Shown in pieces: positions 44,929 through 53,899 of a stretch of 64,000 nt of DNA. This DNA is from Pseudomonas palleroniana (lineage in GTDB: Bacteria; Pseudomonadota; Gammaproteobacteria; Pseudomonadales; Pseudomonadaceae). The notes below the pieces were generated by a model that did no database searches, had not been told where the DNA came from, and saw only the letters and a program-made list of their open reading frames with translations. The position numbers and the translations under genes are program-made. Position 1 is the stretch's first letter. Every line of letters begins with the position of its first letter. The DNA lies in NCBI RefSeq assembly GCF_003031675.1, contig NZ_PYWX01000011.1, forward strand, positions 62,001 to 126,000, in the 5' to 3' direction.

Positions 44929-45929
44929 CGCGCGTTCCTCCGACCGATCAGGATCAGCGCAAACACAGGCGCGCCGACCAGCGCGGTGACCACGCCGACC
45001 GGAATCACCTGGCCCTTGATCAAGGTCCGCGACAGCACATCGGCGGCGATCAGAAACAGCGCACCTCCCAGCGCACTGGCCGGCAGCAGACGCGAATGCC
45101 CGGTGCCGAGCAGCAGGCGCACCGCGTGGGGAATCACCAGCCCCACAAAACCGATGGAGCCGACAATCGACACCATCACCGCCGTCACCAGTGCCGCACA
45201 GCCCACCAACAGGAACTGCACACGCCGTACCGGGATGCCGAGGGACGCCGCCGAGTCGGTGCCGAAGGTAAACGCATCCAGCGCACGGCGATGCCACAGG
45301 CACACCGCCAGGCCCAGGACCGCCACCGGCACCGCCAGCCCTACCGAGGGCCAGCGTACGCCGCTGAGGTTGCCCAGCAGCCAGAACAGGATGCCCCGGG
45401 CCTGTTCGGAACTGGCCGACTTGGTGATCAGGAAGGCGGTGAGGGCATTGAACAGCTGTGAACCGGCAATGCCGGCGAGGATGATCTGCCCGGTACCGCT
45501 GGCCGCACCGCTGGCGCGCGCCAGCAGAATCACCAGGGCAAACGCCGCCATGGCGCCGACAAAGGCGCCGGCCGACAGCGAAATCAACCCGCCGCCCACG
45601 CCGATCAGCGCCACCAGCACGGCGCCGGTCGAGGCGCCGGCGCTGATGCCCAGCAGGTACGGGTCGGCCAGCGGGTTACGCAGCAATGACTGCAAGATCA
45701 CCCCGCACGTCGCCAACCCCGCACCGCAGGCGGCGGCGACCAGGGTGCGGGTCAGACGGTAGTTCCACACTACGCCTTCATCGATCGGATCCAGTGCGTA
45801 GCCGGCCGCCCACAGTTTGTTGGCGAGTACCTGCAACACCACCTGCGGTTCGATGGCGGTTTCACCAATGGCCACGCCGGCGAGGATCGCGAGCAATAGC
45901 AGGATGAGGGCGAGCAAGGGACGGATCAT
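44925..45929 (-). CDS. ABC transporter permease, FecCD/BtuC-type
   Basis: Inner-membrane permease of 334 residues with about ten helices. Family features are GATCGVILQSLLRNPLADPYLLGIS-like sequence (here GLATCGVILQ and NPLADPYLLGISAGAS) and the conserved GSIGFVGLVIPHAVRLLLG near the C-terminus. It forms the channel with the ATPase and binding protein. The genes overlap by four bases on both sides, so the three are a single translational unit under the riboswitch. Confidence 0.93.
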   Translation of the reverse strand: MIRPLLALILLLLAILAGVAIGETAIEPQVVLQVLANKLWAAGYALDPIDEGVVWNYRLTRTLVAAACGAGLATCGVILQSLLRNPLADPYLLGISAGASTGAVLVALIGVGGGLISLSAGAFVGAMAAFALVILLARASGAASGTGQIILAGIAGSQLFNALTAFLITKSASSEQARGILFWLLGNLSGVRWPSVGLAVPVAVLGLAVCLWHRRALDAFTFGTDSAASLGIPVRRVQFLLVGCAALVTAVMVSIVGSIGFVGLVIPHAVRLLLGTGHSRLLPASALGGALFLIAADVLSRTLIKGQVIPVGVVTALVGAPVFALILIGRRNAR

Positions 45930-46936
45930 TTCGGCAGGTCGTAGCCGTCGATGGCACCGGCCAGTTGTTCCAGGCCATCGAACGTACGCAGGCTGGCCTG
46001 CAGGGCCAGGGCGTCAATAATGATGATGCGGTTGTTTTTCACCGCATCCATGTTGCGGGTCACCGGGTCGGTGCGCAGGAACGCGAGTTTCTTTTCATGG
46101 TCGTCGGCCGGGTAGCGGCGGCGGTCCATGCGGGCGATTACCAGGAAGGTCGGGTTGGCCTTGGCCAGGGTTTCCCAGCCGACGGCAGGCCACTCTTCAT
46201 CGGACTGCACCACGTTGGTCAGGCCCAGGGTGTCCAGCATGAATTGCGGAACGCCCTTATGCCCGGCCACGTAGGGGTCGCTGGCCATTTCGGCGCTGGA
46301 GAACCAGACCAATGCACTGGCCTGTTTGAGGCCTTTGCTTTGCGCGGTGGCAACGGATTTTGCCAGGCGTGCCTTGAGCTCATCGTTCACTTGTTGGCCG
46401 CGCGCCTGCACGTCGAAGATCTCGGCCAGTTGGCGGATGCTTTTATACACGGTGTCGATACGGAAAGGCTCCAGCCGCGTCCCGTCGGCACCCACCAGGT
46501 TGTCCTTGCCTTCGCAATCGGAGGGCAGCACGTAGGTGGGAATCTTCAGTTCAGCAAATTGCTCGCGGGTGCCGACCACACCTTGCGGGCCGACCACCCA
46601 TTCCAGCTCGGCGGCCACCAGTTGCGGGCGCTTGGCGATCACGGCTTCGAAACTCGGCTCGTTGTTGGCCAGGCGCTCGACCTTGTCGTTCTGCGCCTTG
46701 AACCGGGGCTGCACATCGTTGAACCACAGCGAGGTGCCGACCACTTTATCCGCAACGCCCAGGGTGTAGAGCATTTCGGTGGCGGCCTGGCCGATGGTCA
46801 CGCTGCGCGCGGGTGCCTGTTGAAAGGTGACGGGGTTGCCACAGTTTTCCACGGTCAGTGGGTACTGGGTGGGGGCGGCTTGGGCCAGGGCACAGAAGCC
46901 AAGAGCGGTGAGCAGGGCGCTAAAGCGTGGCAGCAT
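45926..46936 (-). CDS. Periplasmic binding protein for corrinoid-type ABC importer
   Basis: Exported solute-binding protein of 336 residues with a signal peptide (MLPRFSALLTALGFCALAQA, cleavage near residue 20) and a class III binding fold: VTIGQAATEMLYTLGVADKVVGTS begins the first lobe, and VNDELKARL leads into the linking helix region. It is the first gene of the operon and sits directly behind a cobalamin riboswitch. Cargo is probably cobalamin, a precursor, or a cobalt complex; siderophore binding is the alternative. The start at 46936 is the first ATG giving a normal signal peptide. Confidence 0.88.
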   Translation of the reverse strand: MLPRFSALLTALGFCALAQAAPTQYPLTVENCGNPVTFQQAPARSVTIGQAATEMLYTLGVADKVVGTSLWFNDVQPRFKAQNDKVERLANNEPSFEAVIAKRPQLVAAELEWVVGPQGVVGTREQFAELKIPTYVLPSDCEGKDNLVGADGTRLEPFRIDTVYKSIRQLAEIFDVQARGQQVNDELKARLAKSVATAQSKGLKQASALVWFSSAEMASDPYVAGHKGVPQFMLDTLGLTNVVQSDEEWPAVGWETLAKANPTFLVIARMDRRRYPADDHEKKLAFLRTDPVTRNMDAVKNNRIIIIDALALQASLRTFDGLEQLAGAIDGYDLPK

Positions 46937-47059
46937 GGGGCAATCTCCGTTTGAACCGTACAAGTAGCTGGGGAGGTACGGTCGTGGAAATACAGCCATT
47001 AACGCTGCCGATGGGGCAGGGCAAGGATGTCCTTCCCGGACACCCCGCCGGTTAGTGAT

Positions 47060-47245
47060 CGAGCTTGAGCCGGCAGGTCTCCTGACTGATGCGTCGTCGC
47101 CAGGCTCCGGCCTTCCCGGACAAGGTCCAGTGGCATCCAGGAGCAGGCTCAGCACCTACAGTTGCGGGGGCAGTTCCGATTGACGCGGGTGCACCGCGCT
47201 TCGGATTCCCTATTAGTCCCGTTTGGGAACCGGCGCGGTATGGTA
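47060..47245 (-). promoter_or_regulatory. Cobalamin riboswitch
   Basis: The 348-base gap 46937-47284 contains a B12-responsive RNA on the minus strand. In order it shows AGGGAATCCG (around 47203-47212), CCCCCGCAACTGTA (47157-47170), GCCACTGG (47128-47135), GGGAAGGC (47110-47117), and the closing GTCAGGAGACCTGCC (near 47072-47086). These are the conserved core elements in their correct order. It should shut off the downstream ABC importer when adenosylcobalamin or a relative is abundant. The remainder of the gap, to 46937, would hold the expression platform. Confidence 0.92.
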
Positions 47246-47284
47246 GTTGATTAGAGCGAGGTGAAATAGCCCAGGTGGGCCTGC

Positions 47285-48229
47285 TCACAGACGAATGTCC
47301 TCAGGGCCCTGGATCAGCGCTTCGATCCGCGTGCCGGTGGCGCGTTCTTCGTTGCTGAAACCGTCGTAGTCGGCCAGGTTGGCGAAGCGGATGCCGGTCA
47401 GGCGTTCTATCTGGATCACGCTGCGCTGGTAGGTCCTGAGTTGGCCGAACACCAGGTCGAGCTGCCCCAGTTCGCGGGTTTGGTCGATCATGTAGGCGCT
47501 GGCGGACGGCTTGCCGTCGTCGTTGAGGTAGGCGACCACTTTCCAGAAGGCCTTGGGGATTTGCACGCCGCGGTATACGCGGTCATCGTCGGCGTACACC
47601 GGGCCGGTAAATACCGTGGCCCTGGCTTTCCAGCGTTGCGTGTTGTCCAGAATGTAGTCTTCGAGTTCCAGCCAGGTCTTCTGGTTGAACCCGCTCATCT
47701 GCGGCGAGCAGTTGGTGAAGTGGAAGGTGTCGAGGTTGGCGGTCTGCGCCACGTCACCCCAATTGGGATCTTGGCGGCGCACCAGATGGCCGCGATCCAG
47801 GCCATTGTTGGCATAAAGCGCGTCGCCTACCTGTGCTTCGATAGGCAAGCGACCGTCATAGGCCCAGCTGTCGTTGCTGCGAATAATCTCCACGTGCTGG
47901 TTGCCGTCGATGTTGACGCCGACATACAGCGCGAGCCGTTTCGAGCGCGACATGGTGATCGAGAAGTGCGTGTAGTCCAGGCGCTCACCACCCCCCTTCA
48001 AGACCTGTACATCATCCGCCAAGGCCCCTTCAGCCGTGGGCCAGGGCACCACGAAACTGCCGAGGAAATCCTCTGCGTAGCCGTGCCGGTCCTTCAGGTC
48101 GTTGGCCGAGGTGACGCGGGGCGTCGCCGCCCGTGCCTCCAGCAGCGTGGGGCTCGCAGTGATCAACGGGCGCAGGTCAGCGAGCCGTGGGCGGTACGAC
48201 AGGTCAATCTTGGCTTTACGTGCGGGCAT
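47285..48229 (-). CDS. DNA/RNA non-specific endonuclease without signal peptide
   Basis: NucA-family nuclease of 314 residues. The catalytic DRGH is at 145-148 (NNGLDRGHLVRR), and FTNCSPQMSGFNQKTW carries the metal-binding Asn. Unlike the nuclease at 19074 it has no signal peptide; the N-terminus MPARKAKIDLSYRPRL is basic. It is divergent from the protealysin-like protease gene with a 130-base gap. A cytosolic nuclease of this class must be kept inactive or leave by a non-Sec route, so either delivery by another secretion system or release on lysis is possible. Confidence 0.85.
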   Translation of the reverse strand: MPARKAKIDLSYRPRLADLRPLITASPTLLEARAATPRVTSANDLKDRHGYAEDFLGSFVVPWPTAEGALADDVQVLKGGGERLDYTHFSITMSRSKRLALYVGVNIDGNQHVEIIRSNDSWAYDGRLPIEAQVGDALYANNGLDRGHLVRRQDPNWGDVAQTANLDTFHFTNCSPQMSGFNQKTWLELEDYILDNTQRWKARATVFTGPVYADDDRVYRGVQIPKAFWKVVAYLNDDGKPSASAYMIDQTRELGQLDLVFGQLRTYQRSVIQIERLTGIRFANLADYDGFSNEERATGTRIEALIQGPEDIRL

Positions 48230-48359
48230 CGGTAAGTCCTCCTTGGATAAACACGACTGCAACATAGGTTAATGACAATTGATGACACGCGTTAACCCCT
48301 GGGGGCTATCCTGAAACGGTTACCCGGACGTTCACCCCATGCCAACAAGGAGCCAGTTC

Positions 48360-49421
48360 ATGTGTGATCACCCTTTGCGTAACCCGGTTTTTTGCCTGAT
48401 CCCGCCCTATATGCTCGACCAGATCGCGCGCAACGGCGACAAGGCGCAGCGGGACGTCGCGTTGCGTACCCGTGCCAAGGACAGCACGTTCCGCTCGCTG
48501 CGCATGGTCGCGGTGCCCGCCAAGGGGCCGGCCCGGCTGGCCTTGGCCATAGGCGCCGAGAAACAGCGCTCGATCTACAGCGCCGAGGGCAGCGACAGCC
48601 TGCCAGGAAAACTGATCCGTGGTGAAGGGCAGCCCGTGAGTGGTGATGCGGCGGTGGACGAAGCCTATGATGGCCTGGGCGCCACCTTCGATTTTTTTGA
48701 ACAGGTCTTCGACCGCAACTCCATCGACGACGCGGGCATGGCGTTGGACGCGACCGTGCATTTTGGCCAGAACTACAACAACGCGTTCTGGAACTCGACC
48801 CAGATGGTGTTCGGGGATGGGGACGGCGAGTTGTTCAACCGCTTCACCGTGGCCCTCGACGTGATTGGCCATGAGTTGGCCCATGGCGTCACGGAGGATG
48901 AGGCCAAGCTGATGTATTTCAATCAGTCCGGGGCGTTGAACGAGTCGTTGTCGGACGTGTTCGGCTCACTGATCAAGCAATATGCCTTGAAACAAAAGGC
49001 TGAAGATGCCGATTGGTTGATCGGCAAAGGGTTGTTTACCAAAAAGATCAAAGGCACTGCACTGCGCTCGATGAAAGCCCCCGGCACTGCCTTTGACGAC
49101 AAGTTGTTGGGTAAGGACCCTCAACCGGGGCACATGGATGATTTTGTCCAGACCTACGAGGACAATGGTGGGGTGCATATCAATTCCGGTATTCCCAACC
49201 ATGCGTTCTACCAGGTGGCGACCAGGTTGGGTGGGTTTGCCTGGGAGCGCGCAGGGCGCATCTGGTATGACGCGCTGCGTGATGCGCGGCTGCGGCCTAA
49301 TTCGGGGTTTGTGCGCTTTGCGCGTATTACTTACGATGTTGCGGGGCGCCTGTACGGCGTGAACAAGGACGAACAGAAGGCGGTCAAGGACGGTTGGCAA
49401 GCGGTCGGTATTGCTGTTTGA
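48360..49421 (+). CDS. Protealysin-like M4 metalloprotease
   Basis: Thermolysin-family zinc protease of 353 residues. The short propeptide carries the protealysin mark PPYML (15-19), which replaces the long thermolysin propeptide, and there is no signal peptide. Zinc ligands are His171 and His175 in HELAH and Glu195 in ALNESLSDVFG; the catalytic region GGVHINSGIPNHAF is also present. AAGGAG lies eight bases before the ATG at 48360. An emfourin-type inhibitor gene follows 14 bases downstream, the usual operon. Such proteases have been linked to actin cleavage and bacterial invasion in Serratia. Confidence 0.93.
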   Translation: MCDHPLRNPVFCLIPPYMLDQIARNGDKAQRDVALRTRAKDSTFRSLRMVAVPAKGPARLALAIGAEKQRSIYSAEGSDSLPGKLIRGEGQPVSGDAAVDEAYDGLGATFDFFEQVFDRNSIDDAGMALDATVHFGQNYNNAFWNSTQMVFGDGDGELFNRFTVALDVIGHELAHGVTEDEAKLMYFNQSGALNESLSDVFGSLIKQYALKQKAEDADWLIGKGLFTKKIKGTALRSMKAPGTAFDDKLLGKDPQPGHMDDFVQTYEDNGGVHINSGIPNHAFYQVATRLGGFAWERAGRIWYDALRDARLRPNSGFVRFARITYDVAGRLYGVNKDEQKAVKDGWQAVGIAV

Positions 49422-49435
49422 CGTGAGGAGCAGCC

Positions 49436-49741
49436 ATGCACATCTCAATCAAGGAAAACGGCGGGCCGGGTTTTTTTCCGGGCCTGGCCAAGCCGCGTAC
49501 GGTGGAGCTGGATACACTGCCTGAGCAAGACCAGCAGGAATTGCGGCAACTGATCAAGGCTTCAGATTTCTTTGAGTTGCCGCCAAACAACCCGCCCGCG
49601 CCCGGTAACCCGGGCCAGGTGCACTACACCCTGACCGTGACCGAGGGCCAGCGCGAACATACGGTCTGTGTGCTGGCGCCGGTGAAGTCCCAGGCGCTGG
49701 ATGGGTTGGTGCAGTGCGTGCGCCGGCATGTGCGTGGCTGA
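49436..49741 (+). CDS. Emfourin-like protealysin inhibitor
   Basis: A 101-residue protein beginning MHISIKENGGPGFFPGL, with KPRTVELDTLPEQDQQELRQ, then QVHYTLTVTEGQREHTV. This pattern and the position right after a protealysin-like gene identify the emfourin family, a tight-binding inhibitor that protects the cell from its own protease. No signal peptide is present, so it acts in the cytosol with the protease precursor. The ribosome site GAGGAGC lies ahead of the ATG. Confidence 0.85.
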   Translation: MHISIKENGGPGFFPGLAKPRTVELDTLPEQDQQELRQLIKASDFFELPPNNPPAPGNPGQVHYTLTVTEGQREHTVCVLAPVKSQALDGLVQCVRRHVRG

Positions 49742-49750
49742 GGCTGTTGA

Positions 49751-49793
49751 GGGCTGCTGCGCAGCCCCACGGGAGCGAGCTCCCTCGCCACAG
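49751..49793. repeat. Single REP-type palindromic element
   Basis: Between emfourin and the convergent aldehyde dehydrogenase gene lies GGGCTGCTGCGCAGCCC (49751-49767, a perfect 7-base stem), followed by a 24-base REP arm (49770-49793) that starts CGGGAGCGAGCTCCC and ends TCGCCACAG. The arm matches the right arm of the doublet at 52326-52349 with few differences, so it is the same REP family in singlet form. Confidence 0.7.
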
Positions 49794-49822
49794 GTAAGGT
49801 GTCGTAAGGGGACTGGCCGGGT

Positions 49823-51205
49823 TTACTTGCGATCCAGCCACAAGGTCTGCGCATTGCAGAATTCCCGCACGCCGAAGTGCGACAACTCGCGCCCGAAACC
49901 ACTTTTCTTCACGCCACCAAACGCCACTCGCGGGTCAGACACGCTGAATGCGTTGACGAAGATGCCGCCGGTTTCCAGTTGGTTGGCGATATCACGGGCC
50001 TTTGCCGCATCGGTGGTGAAGAGGCTCGCGGTCAGGCCGAATTCACTGTCGTTGGCCAGGGCTACCGCGTGCTCGGCGTCGCGGGCGGTGATGATCGAGG
50101 CCACAGGGCCGAACAGCTCCTGCCTGAATGAGGTCATCTGGTCGGTGACATTCGCCAACACGGTCGGCTCGTAGTAGTTGCCGGCACCTGCGACTTTGTT
50201 GCCACCCAGCAGCAGGGTCGCGCCTTCTTCCAATGTGGCCTGCACTTGACCGTGCAACTCGTCGCGCAGGTCAAAGCGTGCCATCGGGCCGATGTAGGTC
50301 TGGGACGAGGTCGGGTCGCCCATTACCAGTTTGCGGCTGGCTTCGAGAAATTTGGCGGTGAAAGCCTCCACGACGCCTGCTTCGATGATCAGGCGCTTGG
50401 CCGCGGCGCAGACTTGGCCACTGTTCTGGAAACGGCCAATCACGGCGGCCTGCACGGCGGCGTCGAGGTCGGCGTCGTTGAGTACGATGAACGGGTCGGA
50501 GCCGCCCAGTTCCAGCACGCATTTTTTCAGCGCGGCACCCGCCTGGGAGCCAATGGCAATACCTGCACGCACGCTGCCGGTGAGGGTGACGGCGGCGATG
50601 CGCGGGTCGGCAATCGCCTTGGAAACGCCCTCGTTCGTCACGTTGACCACTTCAAAAAGCCCGTCGGCGAAGCCGGCTTTCTGCAGCGCTTGCTGGATCA
50701 GGTAGGCGCTGCCCATGACGTTCGGCGCATGTTTGAGCACGTAGGTGTTACCGGCCAGCAAGGTCGGCACGGCGCCGCGCAGTACTTGCCACACTGGGAA
50801 ATTCCACGGCATCACGGCGAAGATCGGGCCCAGTGGGCGATATTCGATCCGGGCGCTGCCGTTGTCCACGAGGGTCGGTTCCGGGGCGAGCATGGCCGGG
50901 CCGTGGGCGGCATACCATTCGCTGAGCTGGGCGCATTTTTCGATTTCAGCGCGGGCCTGGGCGATAGGTTTGCCCATTTCCAGGGTAATCATCTGCGCCA
51001 TGTTTTCGGCTTGTTCGCGCAGGGTGGCGGCCAGGGCCAGCAGCAACTCGGCACGCTGGCTGACCGGCTGGCGGCGCCAGGTACGAAAGGCGTGGGTAGC
51101 GCGCTCGAGGGCTGCGTCCAGTTGCTGCTCGGTTTCGTAGGGATAGCTGCCGACCGTTTCGCCATTGGCCGGGTTGATCGAGAGGGCGTGGGTCGTCGGG
51201 TTCAT
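49823..51205 (-). CDS. NAD(P)-dependent aldehyde dehydrogenase, succinate-semialdehyde type
   Basis: ALDH-superfamily enzyme of 460 residues oxidising an aldehyde to its acid. Motifs are MPWNFPVWQVLRG, FTGS-like TLTGSVRAG, the general base in LELGGSDPF, and the nucleophile Cys in NSGQVCAAAKR. The overall pattern fits succinate-semialdehyde dehydrogenases of the YneI/Sad type, but substrate assignment by eye is uncertain. The start at 51205 is chosen over longer readings into the divergent LysR promoter region. That LysR gene (51310) is its likely regulator. Confidence 0.88.
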   Translation of the reverse strand: MNPTTHALSINPANGETVGSYPYETEQQLDAALERATHAFRTWRRQPVSQRAELLLALAATLREQAENMAQMITLEMGKPIAQARAEIEKCAQLSEWYAAHGPAMLAPEPTLVDNGSARIEYRPLGPIFAVMPWNFPVWQVLRGAVPTLLAGNTYVLKHAPNVMGSAYLIQQALQKAGFADGLFEVVNVTNEGVSKAIADPRIAAVTLTGSVRAGIAIGSQAGAALKKCVLELGGSDPFIVLNDADLDAAVQAAVIGRFQNSGQVCAAAKRLIIEAGVVEAFTAKFLEASRKLVMGDPTSSQTYIGPMARFDLRDELHGQVQATLEEGATLLLGGNKVAGAGNYYEPTVLANVTDQMTSFRQELFGPVASIITARDAEHAVALANDSEFGLTASLFTTDAAKARDIANQLETGGIFVNAFSVSDPRVAFGGVKKSGFGRELSHFGVREFCNAQTLWLDRK

Positions 51206-51309
51206 GGCACCGTCCTGCTGAATGAGTGGAATGGGGGTCAGCGTACGGGGCTGTATGTTTTCTTGAAACTGAATAATATTAAGTAATACGTTCACGTTTG
51301 GAGAATGAT

Positions 51310-52182
51310 TTGGACCTGGTGCAGTTGGAAATCTTCAAGGCGGTTGCCGAGCAGGGCAGCATCAGCGCCGCCGCACAGTTGATTCATCGCGTGCCGTCGA
51401 ACCTGACCACGCGCATCAAGCAACTGGAGCAGGACTTGGGCGTCGAGTTGTTTATCCGCGAGAAGAGCCGTCTGCGCCTGTCACCGGCCGGCTGGAATTT
51501 CCTCGGCTATGCGCGGCGCATTCTCGACTTGGTCCAGGAGGCCCGGGCGACGGTAGCGGGAGAGGAACCCCAGGGCACGTTTGCCCTTGGCTCCCTGGAA
51601 AGTACAGCCGCGGTGCGTATCCCGACGTTGCTGGCGGCGTATAACCAGCAGTACACCAAGGTCGAGCTGGACCTGAGCACGGGGCCGTCGGGCACGATGA
51701 TCGAGGGGGTGCTGTCAGGTCGGCTGACCGCGGCATTTGTCGATGGGCCGGTGCTGCATGCCACGCTGGAAGGCGTGCCGGTATTCGAGGAGGAGATGGT
51801 GGTGATTGCGCCGTTGCATCACGCGCCGATCAACCGGGGGCAGGACGTGAACGGGGAGAGCATCTATACGTTTCGCTCGAACTGCTCTTACCGGCACCAC
51901 TTGGAGCGCTGGTTTTCCCAGGACGGTGCGGTGCCAGGCAAGATCTTCGAGATCGAGTCTTACCACGGCATGCTCGCCTGCGTCAGCGCCGGGGCCGGCC
52001 TGGCATTGATGCCGCGCAGCATGCTGGAAAGCATGCCGGGATTTGCCGCCGTGAGTGTGTGGCCGTTGGCGGACAATTTCCGCATTTTGCACACCTGGTT
52101 GATCTGGCGGCGGGGCACGGTGTCGCAGAGTTTGAACAGCTTCGTAAGACTTCTGGAAGAACGCGGGCTGGAAATTTCGTAG
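51310..52182 (+). CDS. LysR-family regulator divergent from the aldehyde dehydrogenase
   Basis: Regulator of 290 residues with the typical N-terminus [20 protein letters not shown] and a helix-turn-helix ([22 protein letters not shown]); the C-terminal part is a type 2 periplasmic-binding-like effector domain. TTG at 51310 is chosen because GGAG lies six bases upstream and the family starts there; TTG at 51298 would add four residues. The 104-base divergent gap with the dehydrogenase gene should hold the shared operator. Confidence 0.87.
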   Translation: MDLVQLEIFKAVAEQGSISAAAQLIHRVPSNLTTRIKQLEQDLGVELFIREKSRLRLSPAGWNFLGYARRILDLVQEARATVAGEEPQGTFALGSLESTAAVRIPTLLAAYNQQYTKVELDLSTGPSGTMIEGVLSGRLTAAFVDGPVLHATLEGVPVFEEEMVVIAPLHHAPINRGQDVNGESIYTFRSNCSYRHHLERWFSQDGAVPGKIFEIESYHGMLACVSAGAGLALMPRSMLESMPGFAAVSVWPLADNFRILHTWLIWRRGTVSQSLNSFVRLLEERGLEIS

Positions 52183-52240
52183 ATCAATGGGGGAGCCACT
52201 CATGCCAGTCAGTTAAGCGATAGATCAGACAACAAGTAAC

Positions 52241-52349
52241 CTGTGGCGAGGGAGCTTGCTCCCGTTGGACTGCGTAGCAGGCCCAGCCTTTTCAAGCCCA
52301 AAGCTGGGGCCGCTTCGCGACCCAGCGGGAGCAAGCTCCCTCGCCACAG
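52241..52349. repeat. REPIN: inverted REP doublet
   Basis: CTGTGGCGAGGGAGCTTGCT begins a 24-base arm (52241-52264), and its perfect reverse complement occupies 52326-52349, ending CCCTCGCCACAG. The 61-base spacer contains further partial symmetry (CCCAGCCTTTTCAAGCCC, CAAAGCTGGGGC). This is the classic P. fluorescens REPIN layout. It fills most of the 207-base gap between the convergent LysR gene and the small membrane-protein gene. Confidence 0.85.
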
Positions 52350-52389
52350 TGACTGTGCTCCTCCTTGACTGACTGGAATTTCGTTTTCA

Positions 52390-52602
52390 TCAGCCGCCGA
52401 ACTGCAAGGTGCCCATGGCTAGCTTTGCCATCAACGCCGTAGCGCCCAGTTGCACCAGCCACAGGGCCAACCCACCCAGAAATACCCCCAGCGCAACTTG
52501 CAGGACGAGGCTCTTCTGGCGCTTGGCGCGTGGTGCGCGCGGGGTGTAATCGTCGTCCAGTTCATCGCGGTCTGCGCGCAGGTCCAGGTCATCGTTTCTC
52601 AT
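52390..52602 (-). CDS. Small single-pass membrane protein
   Basis: A 70-residue protein: the first half is highly charged and acidic (MRNDDLDLRADRDELDDDY), followed by a basic patch PRAKRQK and one hydrophobic helix (SLVLQVALGVFLGGLALWLV) with a small-residue tail. The basic patch before the helix predicts an N-in orientation. No function is known to me. It has a good ribosome site on the minus strand and sits 100 bases downstream of the aminotransferase stop. Confidence 0.7.
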   Translation of the reverse strand: MRNDDLDLRADRDELDDDYTPRAPRAKRQKSLVLQVALGVFLGGLALWLVQLGATALMAKLAMGTLQFGG

Positions 52603-52702
52603 GAGGCTCTCACAGCAAAGGGGCAGTTGGGGTTCAGTCTAGGAGCTGCAGACGAAAAAGGGGAAGCCATCGGCTTCCCCCTCGCGTGCAACGGCTACAG
52701 GT

Positions 52703-53899
52703 TTACAGCACCTGAACGATTGCCTTTGTGACGGCATCAATGTTCGATTGGTTCAACGCCGCCACACAGATACGCCCGGTGTCCAGCGCGTAGATACCAA
52801 ACTCGCTGCGCAGGCGGGTGACTTGTTCAACGGTCAGGCCCGAGTAGGAGAACATCCCACGCTGGCGGCCTACGAAGCTGAAGTCATGACCTGGAGCCGC
52901 TTTGGCCAGGTCGGCGACCATCTGCTCACGCATGCCACGGATGCGCAGGCGCATTTCGGCCAATTCGGCTTCCCACTGGGCGCGCAGCTCAGGGTTGTTC
53001 AACACGGCTGCCACGATTGCCGCGCCGTGGGTTGGCGGGTTGGAATAGTTGGTACGGATCACGCGCTTGACCTGGGACAGGATGCGCGCGCTTTCTTCTT
53101 TGGATTCGCCGACGATGGACAACGCGCCGACACGTTCGCCGTACAGGGAGAACGACTTGGAGAACGAGCTGGACACAAAGAAGGTCAGGCCCGATTCAGC
53201 AAACAAGCGCACCGCTGCGGCGTCTTCGTGGATGCCGTCGCCAAAGCCCTGGTAGGCCATGTCGAGGAACGGCACCAGGTTCCTGGCCTTGACCACGTCC
53301 AGCACGTTCTGCCAGTCGGCCGGGCTCAGGTCGACGCCGGTCGGGTTGTGGCAGCAGGCGTGCAGCACGACGATCGACTGTGGCGGCAGGGCGTTGAGAT
53401 CTTCCAGCAGGCCGGCACGGTTCACATCGTGGGTGGCGGCGTCGTAGTAGCGGTAGTTCTGCACCGGGAAGCCGGCGGTTTCGAACAGCGCGCGGTGGTT
53501 TTCCCAGCTCGGGTCGCTGATGGCGACGACGGCGTTGGGCAGCAGTTGCTTGAGGAAGTCGGCGCCAATCTTCAGGGCACCGGTACCGCCCACGGCCTGG
53601 ACGGTGACGACGCGGCCGGCGCTCAGCAGTGGCGACTCGGCGCCGAACAGCAAGGTTTGTACGGCCTTGTCATAGGCGGCGATGCCGTCGATCGGCAAAT
53701 AGCCACGGGCAGCGTGTTGCGCCACGCGAATGGCTTCCGCTTCGGCAACGGCACGCAAGAGTGGAATCTTCCCCTCCTCGTTGCAGTAAACGCCTACGCC
53801 AAGGTTGACCTTGGTGGTACGTGTATCGGCGTTGAATGCTTCGTTGAGGCCCAGGATAGGATCGCGTGGTGCCATTTCGACAGCGGAGAACAGGCTCAT
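52703..53899 (-). CDS. tyrB: Aromatic amino acid aminotransferase
   Basis: PLP-dependent class I aminotransferase of 398 residues interconverting aromatic (and acidic) amino acids and their oxo-acids. The PLP lysine is in SSSFSKSFSLYGERVGA, with CCHNPTG and DMAYQGFGDG upstream; these and MSLFSAVEMAPRDPILGLNE are shared by TyrB and AspC proteins. TyrB/PhhC rather than AspC is inferred from the usual Pseudomonas neighbourhood with uvrB. The start at 53899 is the conserved one. It is divergent from uvrB across 344 bases. Confidence 0.88.
   Translation of the reverse strand: MSLFSAVEMAPRDPILGLNEAFNADTRTTKVNLGVGVYCNEEGKIPLLRAVAEAEAIRVAQHAARGYLPIDGIAAYDKAVQTLLFGAESPLLSAGRVVTVQAVGGTGALKIGADFLKQLLPNAVVAISDPSWENHRALFETAGFPVQNYRYYDAATHDVNRAGLLEDLNALPPQSIVVLHACCHNPTGVDLSPADWQNVLDVVKARNLVPFLDMAYQGFGDGIHEDAAAVRLFAESGLTFFVSSSFSKSFSLYGERVGALSIVGESKEESARILSQVKRVIRTNYSNPPTHGAAIVAAVLNNPELRAQWEAELAEMRLRIRGMREQMVADLAKAAPGHDFSFVGRQRGMFSYSGLTVEQVTRLRSEFGIYALDTGRICVAALNQSNIDAVTKAIVQVL

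Noticed and set aside
47052..47288. Short minus-strand open frame inside the cobalamin riboswitch
   Set aside because: The bases are explained by the ordered riboswitch core motifs; the predicted peptide has no similarity to a protein family.
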